From positions 7,897,475 through 7,961,474 of the forward strand of contig NZ_CP108109.1 in NCBI RefSeq assembly GCF_036199905.1: a stretch of 64,000 nucleotides of DNA. The letters run 5' to 3'. This document shows positions 44,161 through 53,878 of the stretch, one piece after another. Below the pieces are notes generated by a model that worked only from the letters and a program-made list of their open reading frames with translations, was not told where the DNA came from and ran no database searches. The DNA comes from Streptomyces sp. NBC_00223 (GTDB taxonomy: Bacteria > Actinomycetota > Actinomycetes > Streptomycetales > Streptomycetaceae). Position 1 is the stretch's first letter. Each line of letters opens with the position of its first letter. A program made the position numbers and the translations under genes.

Positions 44161-44556
44161 TCACAGGGCGATCAGTCCTGCCGGCGTGTGTCTGAAGCCG
44201 CAGGTGTCGAAGTAGAAGGATCGCAGGTGTTCTTCGAAGTCGACGTGCAGCCACTGGCACCCGGCAGCGCGGCATTCCTCGGCAGCTGCTCTGACGAGCG
44301 CTGCTCCTACCCCGTTCGAACGACTGCGCTGGGCCACGACCGTGTCCAGGACGAACGCGTGGACGCCGCCGTCCCAGGCGACGTTGACGAAGCCGACCAG
44401 ACGGTCGTCTTCCCGGGCGCAGACCCAGCCGAGGCTGTGACGTCGAAGTCTCGTACGCCAGTCCGTCTGTCCGACCGGATGACCGAACCCTTCGGCGTGC
44501 AGCTTGTTGAGAGCCGAGTTGTCGACGTCGCCCCGCCACGTATATGTGATCGTCAT
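44161..44556 (-). CDS. GNAT family N-acetyltransferase
   Basis: 131 residues. The acetyl-CoA site is QRSRSNGVGAALVRAA, followed by WLHVDFEEHLRSFYFDTCGF, typical of GNAT motif B. Acetyl acceptor is unknown. It stands alone in opposite orientation to its neighbours. The gap 44557-45073 to the right contains only a hairpin (44879-44914) and GC-rich spacer. Confidence 0.85.
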   Translation of the reverse strand: MTITYTWRGDVDNSALNKLHAEGFGHPVGQTDWRTRLRRHSLGWVCAREDDRLVGFVNVAWDGGVHAFVLDTVVAQRSRSNGVGAALVRAAAEECRAAGCQWLHVDFEEHLRSFYFDTCGFRHTPAGLIAL

Positions 44557-44878
44557 GGTCCGAACCTAGTGACCACCGGAGCCGGACGGCATGACGGGCC
44601 GGCCAACCCACCCTCGTCTGCGGTCAGAACTGCTGAACGACGGACGCGCCGAAGACCGGCAAGTGCTGCCCGAACCGTTCGGCAACCGCTGTGGCAGCGG
44701 ACGAACGGAGCCTGTCCGACGCGGTGTTGTGGGAGTCGCCGTGCGGGGCTGTGCTGCGGGCCCGTGGTGCGGGCTGTGGTGTGGGGCGGCGGCGGTGGGG
44801 CCGCTGCTCCGGGACCTGTGCGTGGGTGGTGGTTGCCGGGGGCTGTTGTGCCCGGCTGCTGGCGGAGCGCGCTGGAAA

Positions 44879-44914
44879 GGGTCCGTGACCGGCGGCAGCG
44901 CTGGTCACGGACCC
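44879..44914. terminator. strong 12-bp hairpin, terminator-like
   Basis: GGGTCCGTGACC and GGTCACGGACCC form a perfect 12-bp stem with a 12-base loop, preceded by AAA and followed by TCTT. It looks like an intrinsic terminator working in either direction, but no gene ends right beside it, so it may be left over from a gene lost near the insertion sequence. Confidence 0.5.
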
Positions 44915-45138
44915 TCTTGTGGTGGCGGTTCGGGGCCGGGGGCCGGATTCCGCCGGGCGGGCCGGCCGGGAGGTTGCGGGCCGCGGGGGACCGGGGCTGC
45001 CGTTGCGGCGGGTGATCAGCGGCTTGCCGCGGTCTGTCCTGGCCTTGTGCCGGTTGTCGGGGGTGTCCGGGGGTGAAGCTTCCCCGTTGACCTGGACACC
45101 TGGAGACTGGGACGTGGTCCCAGAGGAAGTAGAGCCAG

Positions 45139-45438
45139 GTGAGCAACAAGCAGGGCAAGCGGTACTCGGAGGAGTTCAAGCGTGATGCCGTCGCGCTGGC
45201 CCGATCCTCCAGCAAAACGGTCACCGAGGTGGCCCGAGGCCTGGGAGTGAGCCCCGAGGGGCTGCGGAGCTGGGTCAAGCAGGACAAGATCGACCGCGGC
45301 GAGGGCGGCCCGGGCGAACTGACCAGCGCCGAGCACGAGGAATTGCGTCGCCTTCGCCGGCAGAACCTCGAACAGCAGAAGACCATCGAGGTCCTGAAAA
45401 AAGCCACGGCCTTCTTCGCGCGGGAGAGCGACCGGTGA
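45139..45438 (+). CDS. IS3-family transposase OrfA
   Basis: 99 residues. An HTH domain (YSEEFKRDAVALARSS, KTVTEVARGLGVSPEGLRSW) is followed by a leucine-zipper-like HEELRRLRRQNLEQQKTIEV. It binds the element ends. An A6G run at 45397-45403 could promote a -1 frameshift giving the OrfAB fusion; the -1 frame stays open from there into orfB. Confidence 0.93.
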   Translation: MSNKQGKRYSEEFKRDAVALARSSSKTVTEVARGLGVSPEGLRSWVKQDKIDRGEGGPGELTSAEHEELRRLRRQNLEQQKTIEVLKKATAFFARESDR

Positions 45439-46316
45439 GCGAGGTCTACCGGTTCATCGCGGCGGAGAAGGCCACCTACCCGGTCACCCTGCTCTGCCGC
45501 GTACTCGGTGTTCCTCGCTCCTCCTTCTACGCCTGGAGCGACGGCGAGGACACCCGGCGCGCGCGCCGTCGGGCCGACGAAGCACTCGTGCACGAGATCA
45601 CGGTGGTCCACCTGGCCTCCAGGGGCGCCTACGGCGTCCCGCGCGTTCATGCCGAGCTGCGGCGGCTGGGCCATGGCGTGAACCGCAAGCGTGTCGAGCG
45701 GCTGATGCGCGAACGAGGCATCGCCGGAGTCACCCGCCGTCACCGCCGGTCGCTGACCCGGCCGGACAAGCAGGCGCGGCCCGCACCGGACCTGATCGGC
45801 CGTGACTTCACCGCGGACCGGCCCGGCACCCGCCTGGTCGGCGACATCACCTACCTGCCGACCGAGGAGGGCTGGCTCTACCTCGCCTGTTGGCTGGACC
45901 TGGCCACCCGCGAGATCGTCGGCTGGTCGATGGCCGACCACCACCGCGCCGACCTGGTCGTCGACGCCCTGCACAAGGCCCACGGACGCGGTCGCCTGGA
46001 ACCGGACTGCATCGCGCACAGCGACCGCGGAAGCGAATACACCTCGGCTCAATTCCGCAGCGAGGTAACCAGGTTGGGCATGAGGGCGAGCACCGGACGC
46101 ACCGGCTCGTGTTACGACAACGCCGCAGCCGAGAGCTTCTGGGCGGTTCTCAAAGCCGAGATCGGCACCCGGACCTGGCCCGACAGGGCAACCGCCCGCA
46201 CCGAGGTCTTCTCCTTCATCGAGACCTTCTACAACCGGCGCCGACTACGCAAACACCCCAACTGGGGCTACCTGACCCCGCACGAGACCCGACAGCGGCA
46301 CACCATCGCCGCATAA
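45435..46316 (+). CDS. IS3-family transposase OrfB (DDE catalytic domain)
   Basis: 293 residues. The DDE residues fit D in LVGDITYLPT, D in CIAHSDRGSEYTS and E in NAAAESFWAVLKAE. HTH_21-like N-terminal segment (RGAYGVPRVHAELRRLG) precedes it. It appears intact, so the element may still move. It overlaps orfA by four bases (GTGA). Confidence 0.93.
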   Translation: MSEVYRFIAAEKATYPVTLLCRVLGVPRSSFYAWSDGEDTRRARRRADEALVHEITVVHLASRGAYGVPRVHAELRRLGHGVNRKRVERLMRERGIAGVTRRHRRSLTRPDKQARPAPDLIGRDFTADRPGTRLVGDITYLPTEEGWLYLACWLDLATREIVGWSMADHHRADLVVDALHKAHGRGRLEPDCIAHSDRGSEYTSAQFRSEVTRLGMRASTGRTGSCYDNAAAESFWAVLKAEIGTRTWPDRATARTEVFSFIETFYNRRRLRKHPNWGYLTPHETRQRHTIAA

Positions 46317-46408
46317 GAACGAGTGTCCGAGATCACGGGGAAACTTCAGAGACTCCATTCGTGCCCTCTCAGACCAGCTGATCGTTTCAGGGCGTCTCAC
46401 ACAACGAT

Positions 46409-46803
46409 GACAGAGAGGGCCACCCGAGCCCGACCATGCGACGGTCCTGCTCGCCCACCGGCTTCACACACGCGTCGCCCACCCGCTGCACGCCGCCGCG
46501 CTGGCACAGCGGATTGTCACCGGACGCTCCGACGCGCCGCTTCGGCTGTCCGCCGCCCGCACCGACGGCGGCGGCGATCTTCCCGTACCGCCCTGGGCAG
46601 TCGACCTGATCTCCGCAGCCGGCCGCTTCGCGGAGCTGGACGGGAGGCCGCCCGGCCGCCCAAGCGTGCAACTCGCCCCTGGGACAGGAGAGCCGTGGAC
46701 GAAGCAGCCCACATATGCGGCCTGTTCGAGCGTCAGGTTCTCAACAGGAGCCAAGCGCGTTCCAGCCCGCCGCGTACACGGGCCCACCCGAAAGAATGAA
46801 TGA
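46409..46803 (+). pseudogene. open frame without start, probable gene remnant next to the IS
   Basis: The frame is open for ~130 codons with high GC at third positions over its first part (HATVLLAHRLHTRVAHPLHA, then PPWAVDLISAAGRFAELD), but has no ATG, GTG or TTG start after the stop at ~46406. Its TGA overlaps the ATG of the next gene (ATGA at 46800), as a coupled upstream gene would. It may be the 3' remnant of a gene cut when the IS or a deletion removed its 5' part. I do not recognise the family; coding status is uncertain. Confidence 0.33.
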
Positions 46804-47348
46804 CCCTGACACAGTCCCCCGCGCCACCCCGCCTACCCGATGCTGGGGGCATGGCAGAACGTCCCCGGGACTTGTGGGCTCAGCTCAACATGGCGGTCAC
46901 GCACATCGGCCTGTCAGCGCCCGGCGCGGTGAGCGCCCGAGCCCAAGGCAGGACAACCGTCATCACGGGAAATCAGGTGCGCACCGTCACCCTGGTGCTG
47001 TCCGGGCACACATCCGCAACGACCACCGCTGTGCAGGACCACTTCGGCTGGCCCGTGTGGGACGCGCCCGCTGTACTCGCCCAGGACCACGGCTGGAAGG
47101 CCGTCTTCAACTCGGCCAACCGTACCTTCGAAGGCTTCTACGACGAGTCGAAGCACAGCACCGACCCGGAGATCGTCCGCATCGCAGTGCCCGTCCGCCT
47201 CACCGACGACATGTGGCACATGCTCGAGAAAACCGGAGCCGTCGTCATGTGTATCGGCCTGACAGGGGATCCGACCACGCAGGCCATCGCCACTGGAGTC
47301 CGGCAGCGCCGGTTCCGCGCAGCCCTGGTCGAAGCACTGTTCCACTGA
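46800..47348 (+). CDS. hypothetical protein
   Basis: 182 residues, family not recognised. It is soluble-looking, with a conserved-looking centre (WKAVFNSANRTFEGFYDESK, HMLEKTGAVVMCIGLTGD). An internal ATG at 46851 (MAERPRDLW) is an alternative start; the ATG at 46800 is supported by overlap with the upstream remnant's stop. The 320 bases to the helicase start hold no gene I can support. Confidence 0.55.
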   Translation: MTLTQSPAPPRLPDAGGMAERPRDLWAQLNMAVTHIGLSAPGAVSARAQGRTTVITGNQVRTVTLVLSGHTSATTTAVQDHFGWPVWDAPAVLAQDHGWKAVFNSANRTFEGFYDESKHSTDPEIVRIAVPVRLTDDMWHMLEKTGAVVMCIGLTGDPTTQAIATGVRQRRFRAALVEALFH

Positions 47349-47668
47349 GCAACCCCAGCCGTGACGTAGCCCAGCAGTACTTTTCCGCGCCACGTTGAGC
47401 GGGCCGCGTCCGCGATCTCAACCCCAGTGCGGTTCCAACTCTCACACCGGTGAACAACAAGGGCTCCCAGGCCCTCGGCGGCCCGCCGGAACACCAGCGG
47501 GAGAGCACCACGGCCTTGAATCGCGCCGGCCGCATCCCGCCCGGCAGCGAAGGCGGCCAAATCGGCGCTGAGCACGAAGGTTCGGCCCCTGCCGCTGACG
47601 GCGCCACCGGCACGGGGCCGCGACACTGTCCGAGTGCCTCTGGTACGGGCGGCTACCCGGCTGCCACA

Positions 47669-50600
47669 GTGAGCACCGTGCACGAAACAGACACCGAGGC
47701 CAGCGATCTGACGGTCGAGCAGCTCGTCCGTGACAGGTGGGGGAGCGACCTGCCGGCCGCAGGGCTGCAGCAGCGGTTCACCGAGCCGGGCTGGACCTAC
47801 CAGGAGCAGGTGCCCCGCCCGTGCCCGCAGTGCGACGGCGTACTGCACTCGCTTCGCCGCCCGTACGAGTCCGCAGGGCGCAAGTACCGGTACGTCGCCG
47901 TCGTCTGCCCCGCCTGCCCGGCTGCGTTCACGCTCGCCGACCTCGGCGTGAAGACCTACGACAGGCTCCTGCGCCCCACTACCCCGGCCACGCCTGCGGC
48001 GGCCGCCGCCCCCGGACCGCAGCGTACAAAGGCCGCTCCTGCGGTGACCGCCCGCGCCGCGGCACGGCTGGTGGCCGGACCCGACACGGGCCCGTGTCCG
48101 AGCGGGCCCGGCGTGAGCGTCACGGCGATCCGCCTGCCCCACCCCTCCCGCGAACCCGCACCCACCACCGCCCCCGTGGGCCCGGCGTGGCCCGAAGACC
48201 TGCCCCTGCCGGCCCAGAAGGAGACGCGGGCTCTGTGGTGGGGCAAGATCACCGACCCCGCCTGGAACGTGCCCGAGCCCGCACTGCGCGCCGCCACCGA
48301 CCTGAGGGTCATCATCCCGGCGGGGGAGCGCTTCGACACCCTGCGCGACGCTCTCGCTGGTCTCGGCGCCCAGGTGCGCACCGCCGCGCACTGGGTGGAG
48401 GACGAGGTGGTCACCACGGTGTCCGACCTCGGCGCGCCCGTCGAGCTGGCCGCCTGGCCCGGCGGCGTGGCGACGCCGGCCGCAGGGCCCGCCGCATACG
48501 CGGCCCGGGACGCGTTCGCCGCCCAGTGGGACGCCCTGGACGAGCTCCCCGCCGGCGACACCGAGGCGTTCGTGCCCGTCGAGGACCTCGTCCCCGAGGT
48601 GTGGAAGGCGCTGCTGCCGCACCCGGCGTTCAACCCGGTCCAGGCCGCCGCCATCCCCGCCGTCACCGACGGCGACGAGCACGCCATGGTCGTTGCCCCG
48701 ACCGGAGCCGGGAAGACCGCGATCGGCATGGTCGCCGCCCTCACCGCTCACCAACGCGGCCGCAAAGCCGCCTGGCTCGTTCCCCAGCGCTCCCTCACCG
48801 ACGAACTCGACCGCGACCTCGCCGCCTGGCGCCGCGCCGGGCTGCGGGTGGTCCGCCTGACCGGCGAAGCCGCCGTCGACACCGACCTCATCCGCGAAGC
48901 CGATCTGTGGGTCGCCACCACCGAGAAGTTCGAGGCGATCTGCCGCGCCGGCTCCCTACGCGCCGCGCTCGCCGAAGTCGGCTGCCTGGTCGTGGACGAG
49001 ATCCACCTGCTCGGCGACCCCGTCCGGGGCCCGGTCCTGGAGGCGCTCCTGGCCCGGGTCCGCGAGGACGCCACCCGGGTACGGATCGTGGGCCTGTCCG
49101 CGACCGTCGCCAACGCCGACCAACTCGCCGGATGGCTCGGCGCCCGTCTCATCCGCTCGCCCTGGCGCCCGACCCGCCTGACCTGGCAGCTGCCGGCCAT
49201 GCCACCGGACGCCGACGCAGCCGACTGGGCGACCCGCAACAACACCCGCACCCGCCGCACCGTCGACCTCGCGCGCCACCACACCGCCGGCGGCGGCAGT
49301 GTCCTGGTGTTCTGCGGCAGCAAACGCTCGGTCCGTACCACTGCCCTCGCCCTGGCCCATGACCGCGGCGTCGACACCACCGGCGCCGACGCGGACGACA
49401 GCGATCTCGTGGAGCGCCTGTGCACCAAGGCCGGCGTGCGCCTGCACTACCGCGACTGGCCTCACAAGCGCGAAGCCGAACAGGCCTTCCGTACCCGTCA
49501 GGCCGACATCCTCGTCGCCACCTCCACCGTGGCCGCCGGCGTCAACCTGCCCGCCCGTGCCGTCATCGTCCGCGACACCCAGATCGGCATGAGCCGTATC
49601 GAAGTGTCCATGGTCCAGCAGATGTTCGGCCGTGCAGGCCGCATCGGCGCCGGCGAACGCGAAGGCCACGCCTACCTGCTCACCGCCCCCAGCGAACGCC
49701 ACCACTGGCAGGCACGCCTCGCCGCCGGATACACCGTCACCTCCCGCATCCGCGACCGCCTGCCCGACCACCTCCTCGCCGAAGCCGTCCAGAACCGCCT
49801 CGCCACCACCACCCAGGCCGAGAACTGGTGGAAGAGCACCCTCGCCTTCCACCAAGGCCACCACCCCCTCGACCCCCTCCACGACGCCACCGACTTCCTC
49901 ACCGACACCGCCTACCTCACCCGCACCCCCGACCCCGACGGCGGCGACGACCGCATCGAAGCCACCGAACTCGGCCGCCTCACCAGCCGCTTCATGGTCG
50001 ACGCCGACCTCGCCTCCACCCTCGCCGACGCCACCGCCCACCTCCCCGTCCCCGACAACCCGGACACCGCGGAAGACGCCCTCATCGCCACCCTCGCCAC
50101 CCGCCTGCCCGCGCTCGAACAAGCGCCGTTCACCGACCGCGCCAAAGCCGAGCTCTACAACGTCCTGCGCACCCTCGGCCAACCCGGCCAGGCCACCACA
50201 GACGCGGACCAGGACGAGGAGGAGGACTGGCAGCCGGTCGCCGGCGACCTCGCCCGCGCCGTCCTGCTCCTCGTCGCCCGCGCACCCCGCGCCTTCCGCG
50301 GCCGGCCCGCATACATCCGCGGCATCCCGGCGGACTCCATGGCCCCCGTCCTCGACGACGCACAGCGCTACCTCGCCTGGCTCGGCGCCCAAGGCCCCCT
50401 CGCCACCGTCCACCCCTGGATCGCCATCACCGCCGCCGACCTCGCCCAGCGCATCCGCTGGCGCACCCTCGGTCCTTCCCGTGGGGCCGGCCGACTGCTG
50501 TGGATGTGCGAACAGATGGCCACCCCCGCCCACACCCACGCCCTGGTCCCCACCATGTGGCAGGCCGCCCGCGCCCGAGGCATCGACTCACCGGACTGGC

Positions 50601-51226
50601 CCGGCACCACCCCGCCCAGCACCTGCCGCCTCACCCTCGCCGAATACCAGACCCTGAGACGGACAGACCTGCACCCGCTCGTGTACGTGAGGCTCGGGGG
50701 ACCAGGGCGGGGTGTGGCGCAGCGCGACGACGGACTTCACCTTGAGGCTGCCGTGGGACTGGGCGAGGGCGCCGACCGTGCTGGCCGCGGCGACCGTCTC
50801 CCACGGGCGCTTCTGCCCGACCGCGAGGAGGGAGAGGCTGTCGAGTGCGCGGATCTCCAGCAGCGGGTCGCCGACCAGGCGGGCGGTGGCCAGCGCCTCC
50901 GAGCACGCGGTGCGGGCCCGGCCCCCGCTCCAGGTAGCTGCCGCTGGTCAGTGCCCGCTCCAGCTCGCCGAGGACCCGGCGGGCGGGCGGTGCGCGCGGC
51001 CCGCCCGCCGGCGGTGTGGTCGATGGCGTACAGCCCGGCCACTTCGGCGTGCAGCAGCACGACGTCCGCCGCGCCGACCTGCCGGCCCGGCCGGTGCGTG
51101 CTGCGCCGCTCGGCGGGCATCTGGAAGCCGAGCTCCTCCAGCGGCACCCCGAGCGGCGCCTCCAGTACCTCCTGCTGGCCTGGGTGCGGCAGCGGTGGGT
51201 CGGGCGCCTCCCAGCGGCGCAGCTGA
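47669..51226 (+). CDS. DEAD/DEAH-box helicase (Ski2-like) with zinc-ribbon N-terminus; odd 3' end
   Basis: The GTG at 47669 is preferred (frame open to 47450). Near the start CPQCD and CPAC suggest a zinc ribbon. Helicase motifs: APTGAGKTA (Walker A), VVDEIHLLGD (DEIH), LSATVAN, ATSTVAAGVNLPARAV and FGRAGRIGAG. A long C-terminal region follows. The recognisable protein ends near 50660 (LTLAEYQTLRR); after that the frame continues without a stop to 51226 over a gene on the other strand, so the natural end seems lost. Likely role: DNA or RNA unwinding in the subtelomeric region; exact function unknown. Confidence 0.75.
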   Translation: MSTVHETDTEASDLTVEQLVRDRWGSDLPAAGLQQRFTEPGWTYQEQVPRPCPQCDGVLHSLRRPYESAGRKYRYVAVVCPACPAAFTLADLGVKTYDRLLRPTTPATPAAAAAPGPQRTKAAPAVTARAAARLVAGPDTGPCPSGPGVSVTAIRLPHPSREPAPTTAPVGPAWPEDLPLPAQKETRALWWGKITDPAWNVPEPALRAATDLRVIIPAGERFDTLRDALAGLGAQVRTAAHWVEDEVVTTVSDLGAPVELAAWPGGVATPAAGPAAYAARDAFAAQWDALDELPAGDTEAFVPVEDLVPEVWKALLPHPAFNPVQAAAIPAVTDGDEHAMVVAPTGAGKTAIGMVAALTAHQRGRKAAWLVPQRSLTDELDRDLAAWRRAGLRVVRLTGEAAVDTDLIREADLWVATTEKFEAICRAGSLRAALAEVGCLVVDEIHLLGDPVRGPVLEALLARVREDATRVRIVGLSATVANADQLAGWLGARLIRSPWRPTRLTWQLPAMPPDADAADWATRNNTRTRRTVDLARHHTAGGGSVLVFCGSKRSVRTTALALAHDRGVDTTGADADDSDLVERLCTKAGVRLHYRDWPHKREAEQAFRTRQADILVATSTVAAGVNLPARAVIVRDTQIGMSRIEVSMVQQMFGRAGRIGAGEREGHAYLLTAPSERHHWQARLAAGYTVTSRIRDRLPDHLLAEAVQNRLATTTQAENWWKSTLAFHQGHHPLDPLHDATDFLTDTAYLTRTPDPDGGDDRIEATELGRLTSRFMVDADLASTLADATAHLPVPDNPDTAEDALIATLATRLPALEQAPFTDRAKAELYNVLRTLGQPGQATTDADQDEEEDWQPVAGDLARAVLLLVARAPRAFRGRPAYIRGIPADSMAPVLDDAQRYLAWLGAQGPLATVHPWIAITAADLAQRIRWRTLGPSRGAGRLLWMCEQMATPAHTHALVPTMWQAARARGIDSPDWPGTTPPSTCRLTLAEYQTLRRTDLHPLVYVRLGGPGRGVAQRDDGLHLEAAVGLGEGADRAGRGDRLPRALLPDREEGEAVECADLQQRVADQAGGGQRLRARGAGPAPAPGSCRWSVPAPARRGPGGRAVRAARPPAVWSMAYSPATSACSSTTSAAPTCRPGRCVLRRSAGIWKPSSSSGTPSGASSTSCWPGCGSGGSGASQRRS

Positions 51227-51344
51227 CGCACGCTCACCGCGGCCTGGATGCCGAGCCGGTGGCCAGCGCGGCGAACGCGACGACGAGGGTCTCCTGGGTG
51301 CAGCCGGCCGCTTTGCCCAACCCGGCTGGCGTGCTGGTGCCCAC
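50631..51344 (-). pseudogene. broken HTH-type regulator of streptomycete subtelomeric/plasmid type
   Basis: The protein can be read only by switching frames: GKAAGCTQETLVVAFAALAT (start GTG 51344), then after a shift near 51255 AAVSVRQLRRWEAP and PLGVPLEELGFQMPAERR to about 50985, then RVLGELERALTSGSYLERG, then EALATARLVGDPLLEIRAL and LLAVGQKRPWETVAAASTV. At least three frameshifts are needed. The N-terminus looks like an XRE-like helix-turn-helix regulator. It is divergent from the ATP-binding gene at 51581. Either decayed or affected by sequencing indels. Confidence 0.6.
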
Positions 51345-51580
51345 CGCCTGCTCTCCTCGGTCTGAGGAGTCGTCACACCCTGGCGCCACCGGGCGGGCGG
51401 CCGGGCTGAAGTGGCCGGTGAAACGTGCGGTCGGGGTGGCACCGCTCCCGTGGCTGCGGGCGGTGGACTGGAACTGCGCCTGTGGCGCGGGTCGGCTGGG
51501 TCGGATGCGGGCCGCCGCCGGTCGCCTCCGAACCGGTGGCCCACCCGACCGACGTGCCGTCACCACCCCTGAGGGCCCCG

Positions 51581-52234
51581 ATGCCGCACCGTCTTCGGCG
51601 CGGGCCGCTGTACCGCCTGACCCTCACCGCGACCGCCTCCGACCCGCACCGGCGCGTGGCCTGCGTCGGCCCCGCCCGCAGGTTGGTCCACTGCGCCGCC
51701 ACCGGCTGGGGCCTGGACGGCGCCGCACTGGACGACCTGGTGACCGTCGCCTCCGTACTGCTCGCCAACGCCGCCCGCTACGCGGGCCCGGCCCGGCTCA
51801 CCGCGCTGCTGCGCCTGGACGCGGCCGGCGCCCGGGTGCGGTTCGAGGTCGAGGACCAGGGCGCCGCCCTGCCCCGGATCGTGGCCGGCATCGGCGACGA
51901 CCAGGCCGTCACCGGCCGCGGCCTGCTGATGGTCGAGGCCCTGGCCGAAGAGCGGGGGAGCACCCGACCGGCACCGGCAAGGTCGTCTGGGCCGAGCTCG
52001 CGCCCTGCCCGTTCCGCTGGACCTGCCCGCCATCGCCGCCCAGGCCCGACAGCACCGCCCGCAGCGACTGCATGCGGGCCGCGTCTATGGGTACCGGCCC
52101 CCGCCGGATCCCGGCCGTGCCCGTGGCCCGCCATGCTCGTTGGACCCGCCGAGCGCCTTCACCAGGGCGCGTGGCTGCGCCTGCTCCGCACCGCCCGGCA
52201 CGAGCACCCCCACGGTACGGGCGCCGCACGGTGA
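51581..52234 (+). pseudogene. ATP-binding (HATPase) anti-sigma-type protein, frameshifted
   Basis: The first ~125 residues (from MPHRLRRGPLYRLT, GAGGG ribosome site upstream) contain DDLVTVASVLLANAARYAG and GRGLLMVEALAE, the N- and G-box of RsbW/SpoIIAB-like kinases common in streptomycetes. After EERGST the natural continuation (PTGTGKVVWAEL) is in another frame, and a further shift is needed for PLDLPAIAAQARQH. So the gene is broken near 51955 and again near 52005. Streptomyces often pair such ATPases with HTH regulators, as here. Confidence 0.6.
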
Positions 52235-52299
52235 AGCCTCCGGGAGGCCGGGCCCGTACACAGCCCGGCCGCCCGTCCGAGGCCCGGCAGGTCGGCGCG

Positions 52300-53636
52300 C
52301 TACTTCCCGGCCGCGGCCGCGGCCCGGGCCTGCCGGAGGTGCTTGAGGAGGCCTTCAAGCAGGGCGTTCAGGGCTGCCGGGGCGGGGACGTCGTGCATGT
52401 CGATGCGGCTGCGCTGGGGGCCGATCTGCCGGTGCAGCACGTCGTCGCCCTGGGTACGGAAGTCCTGGAGCTTCTTGAGGTAGTCCTTGTCGGTCTTGGT
52501 CCGCCCCGTGACGTTGCTGGCGACCTGGGCGAACCCGGCCACGCCGAAGACCGGCGGAACGTGGTCGATGATGGCGCGCAGCAGTGCGTGACACGAGAAC
52601 GGTTGCTCGTGCTGGTAGTTGAAGTTCAGCTCCCTGCACTGCCGGACCAGCTTGTCGGTGAAGAAGCGGCCGGCGCCGTCGAGCTCGACCAGCTCCTCGA
52701 TCAGCGCCTCCTTGACGTAGACCGACCCGGAGGTCTCCGGCGCGGCGGGGGGCTCCGCCGCTTCCTCCCCGGCCTGGCCGGGCCGGGGCGCCGCGGCATA
52801 CTCGCGGGGCAGCGGCACACCCTGCTCGGCGCGGTAATGGTGGTAGTTCTGCTCCCACATCTGTTCGGTGACGATCCGGCAGACGGTGGCGACGTATGCC
52901 TCCACGTCGGTCGCCTGCGCGTACTCCTGGATCTCGCGCTTGATCTCCTTGGCCCACGCCGGTCGTCGGGCAGGTTCGGGCCCCGTCCGCTTCCCCCCCA
53001 GGTGCTGGGCTCATCGTCGAGGATCTGCGGGAGCGCGGCGATGAACTCGGGCTTGAGGCTGGGGATGGCCTCGGCCAGCTCCGGTGAGTTCAGCCAGGTC
53101 TGCGTGACCTCGGTCGGCGACGGTACTGCGGCTCGTTGCAGGGCGATCATGTGGTGAAGCACCCGCAGGAACGGGTCTGCGAGGAGAGGGCGCAGCTCGC
53201 CGAGCGGCAGGGCGGCCGCGACCGTGAGCCTGACCGGGTCGCCGTCGCCGATCATGCGCCAGTCGTGTTTGGCGGTGAAGCCGTAGGACGGCCCGAGCGT
53301 TCCGGTGCTTCCGACGCGGGGCAGGGACGCCATGATCTTGCGGGCATCGAGCCCGCGCTCGTCCATCCGCTTGACCACGTAGTCCCAGATGGGCCAGACC
53401 CAGGTCTGCACGAAGGGCGTGGCGATCTCCAGCAGCAGCGTGAGCTGCTCGTCGGCGAGCTCGTTCGGCAGGGCGCTGGGCGGTTGGTTGGGCGAGGTGG
53501 CGCGGACAAGCCCGCTGGACAAAGGTGCCTCACTCGCTGGGAACAGGGGAGCGGAGAAGAGCAGGACCACGAAGCGGTCGGGCGCGGCCTTGCCGGCCAG
53601 CGACTCGACGGTGTGGTCGCCCCGGCGGGTGGCCAA
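52300..53636 (-). pseudogene. conserved-looking unknown protein split by a frameshift
   Basis: Two open frames belong together: the N-terminal one (from about 53636 or later, including ATPFVQTWVWPIWDYVVKRM and GPSYGFTAKHDWRMIGDGDP, to ILDDEPSTWGG) and the C-terminal one (AWAKEIKREIQEYAQATDVE to LLEGLLKHLRQ, stop 52300). They join at a run of seven C at 52993-52999. The start is uncertain because the first codon of the long frame is TTG. No family recognised; the C-terminal half is acidic and helical-looking, without membrane segments. Confidence 0.55.
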
Positions 53637-53839
53637 CTCGCCGTGGTGGCGAACACCCTACGCCGCTGCCCTGCCCGGTTGGCACCGTCTTCCCAGCCCC
53701 CGGTCAGGCCAGAGTGGCGTGCACCCGCGTCGCGTTGGCCGGAGGCGGCCGCGCCTGCCCTCCCCGACCCCTGGCCAGTTGCACCGGCGCACAGCAGTGC
53801 CGCGCGCCCTTTCCTCTTTGACTCCAAGAGCAGACGGGC

Positions 53840-53861
53840 GTAGTATTTGGTTAAATTCTAC
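53840..53861. promoter_or_regulatory. AT-rich imperfect palindrome before the tap operon
   Basis: A 22-base imperfect palindrome starting GTAGTATTT and ending AAATTCTAC is the AT-richest spot in the region, 18 bases before the start at 53879, with GGGAG between. It looks like an operator overlapping the promoter of the three-gene unit that contains tap and tpg. The possible binder is unknown. Confidence 0.5.
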
Positions 53862-53878
53862 TTTTTGGGAGTTGTCTC

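Larger units (their letters stand above)
45074..46348 (+). mobile_element. complete IS3-family insertion sequence
   Basis: 1275 bases bounded by 26-base imperfect inverted repeats (45074-45099 and 46323-46348; both ends begin TGAAG then TTCCCCGT inward, with about five mismatches). It holds overlapping orfA and orfB in the usual -1 frame relation. I see no clear target duplication: the flanking bases are GGG on the left and GAG on the right. It marks the border between the catabolic operon side and the subtelomeric side. Confidence 0.88.

Noticed and set aside
44009..44611. Longer leftward frame overlapping the GNAT gene
   Set aside because: It lies in another frame than the acetyltransferase, is Arg/Gly-rich and carries no motif; it is a shadow.
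45071..46351. Target-site duplication of the IS3-family element
   Set aside because: The three to four bases next to the two inverted repeats differ (GGG and GAG), so no duplication can be claimed.
46464..46787. Leftward open frame of 107 residues beside the IS
   Set aside because: Competes with the rightward remnant frame, which has better third-position GC and ends in an overlap with the next start; neither family nor ribosome site supports the leftward frame.
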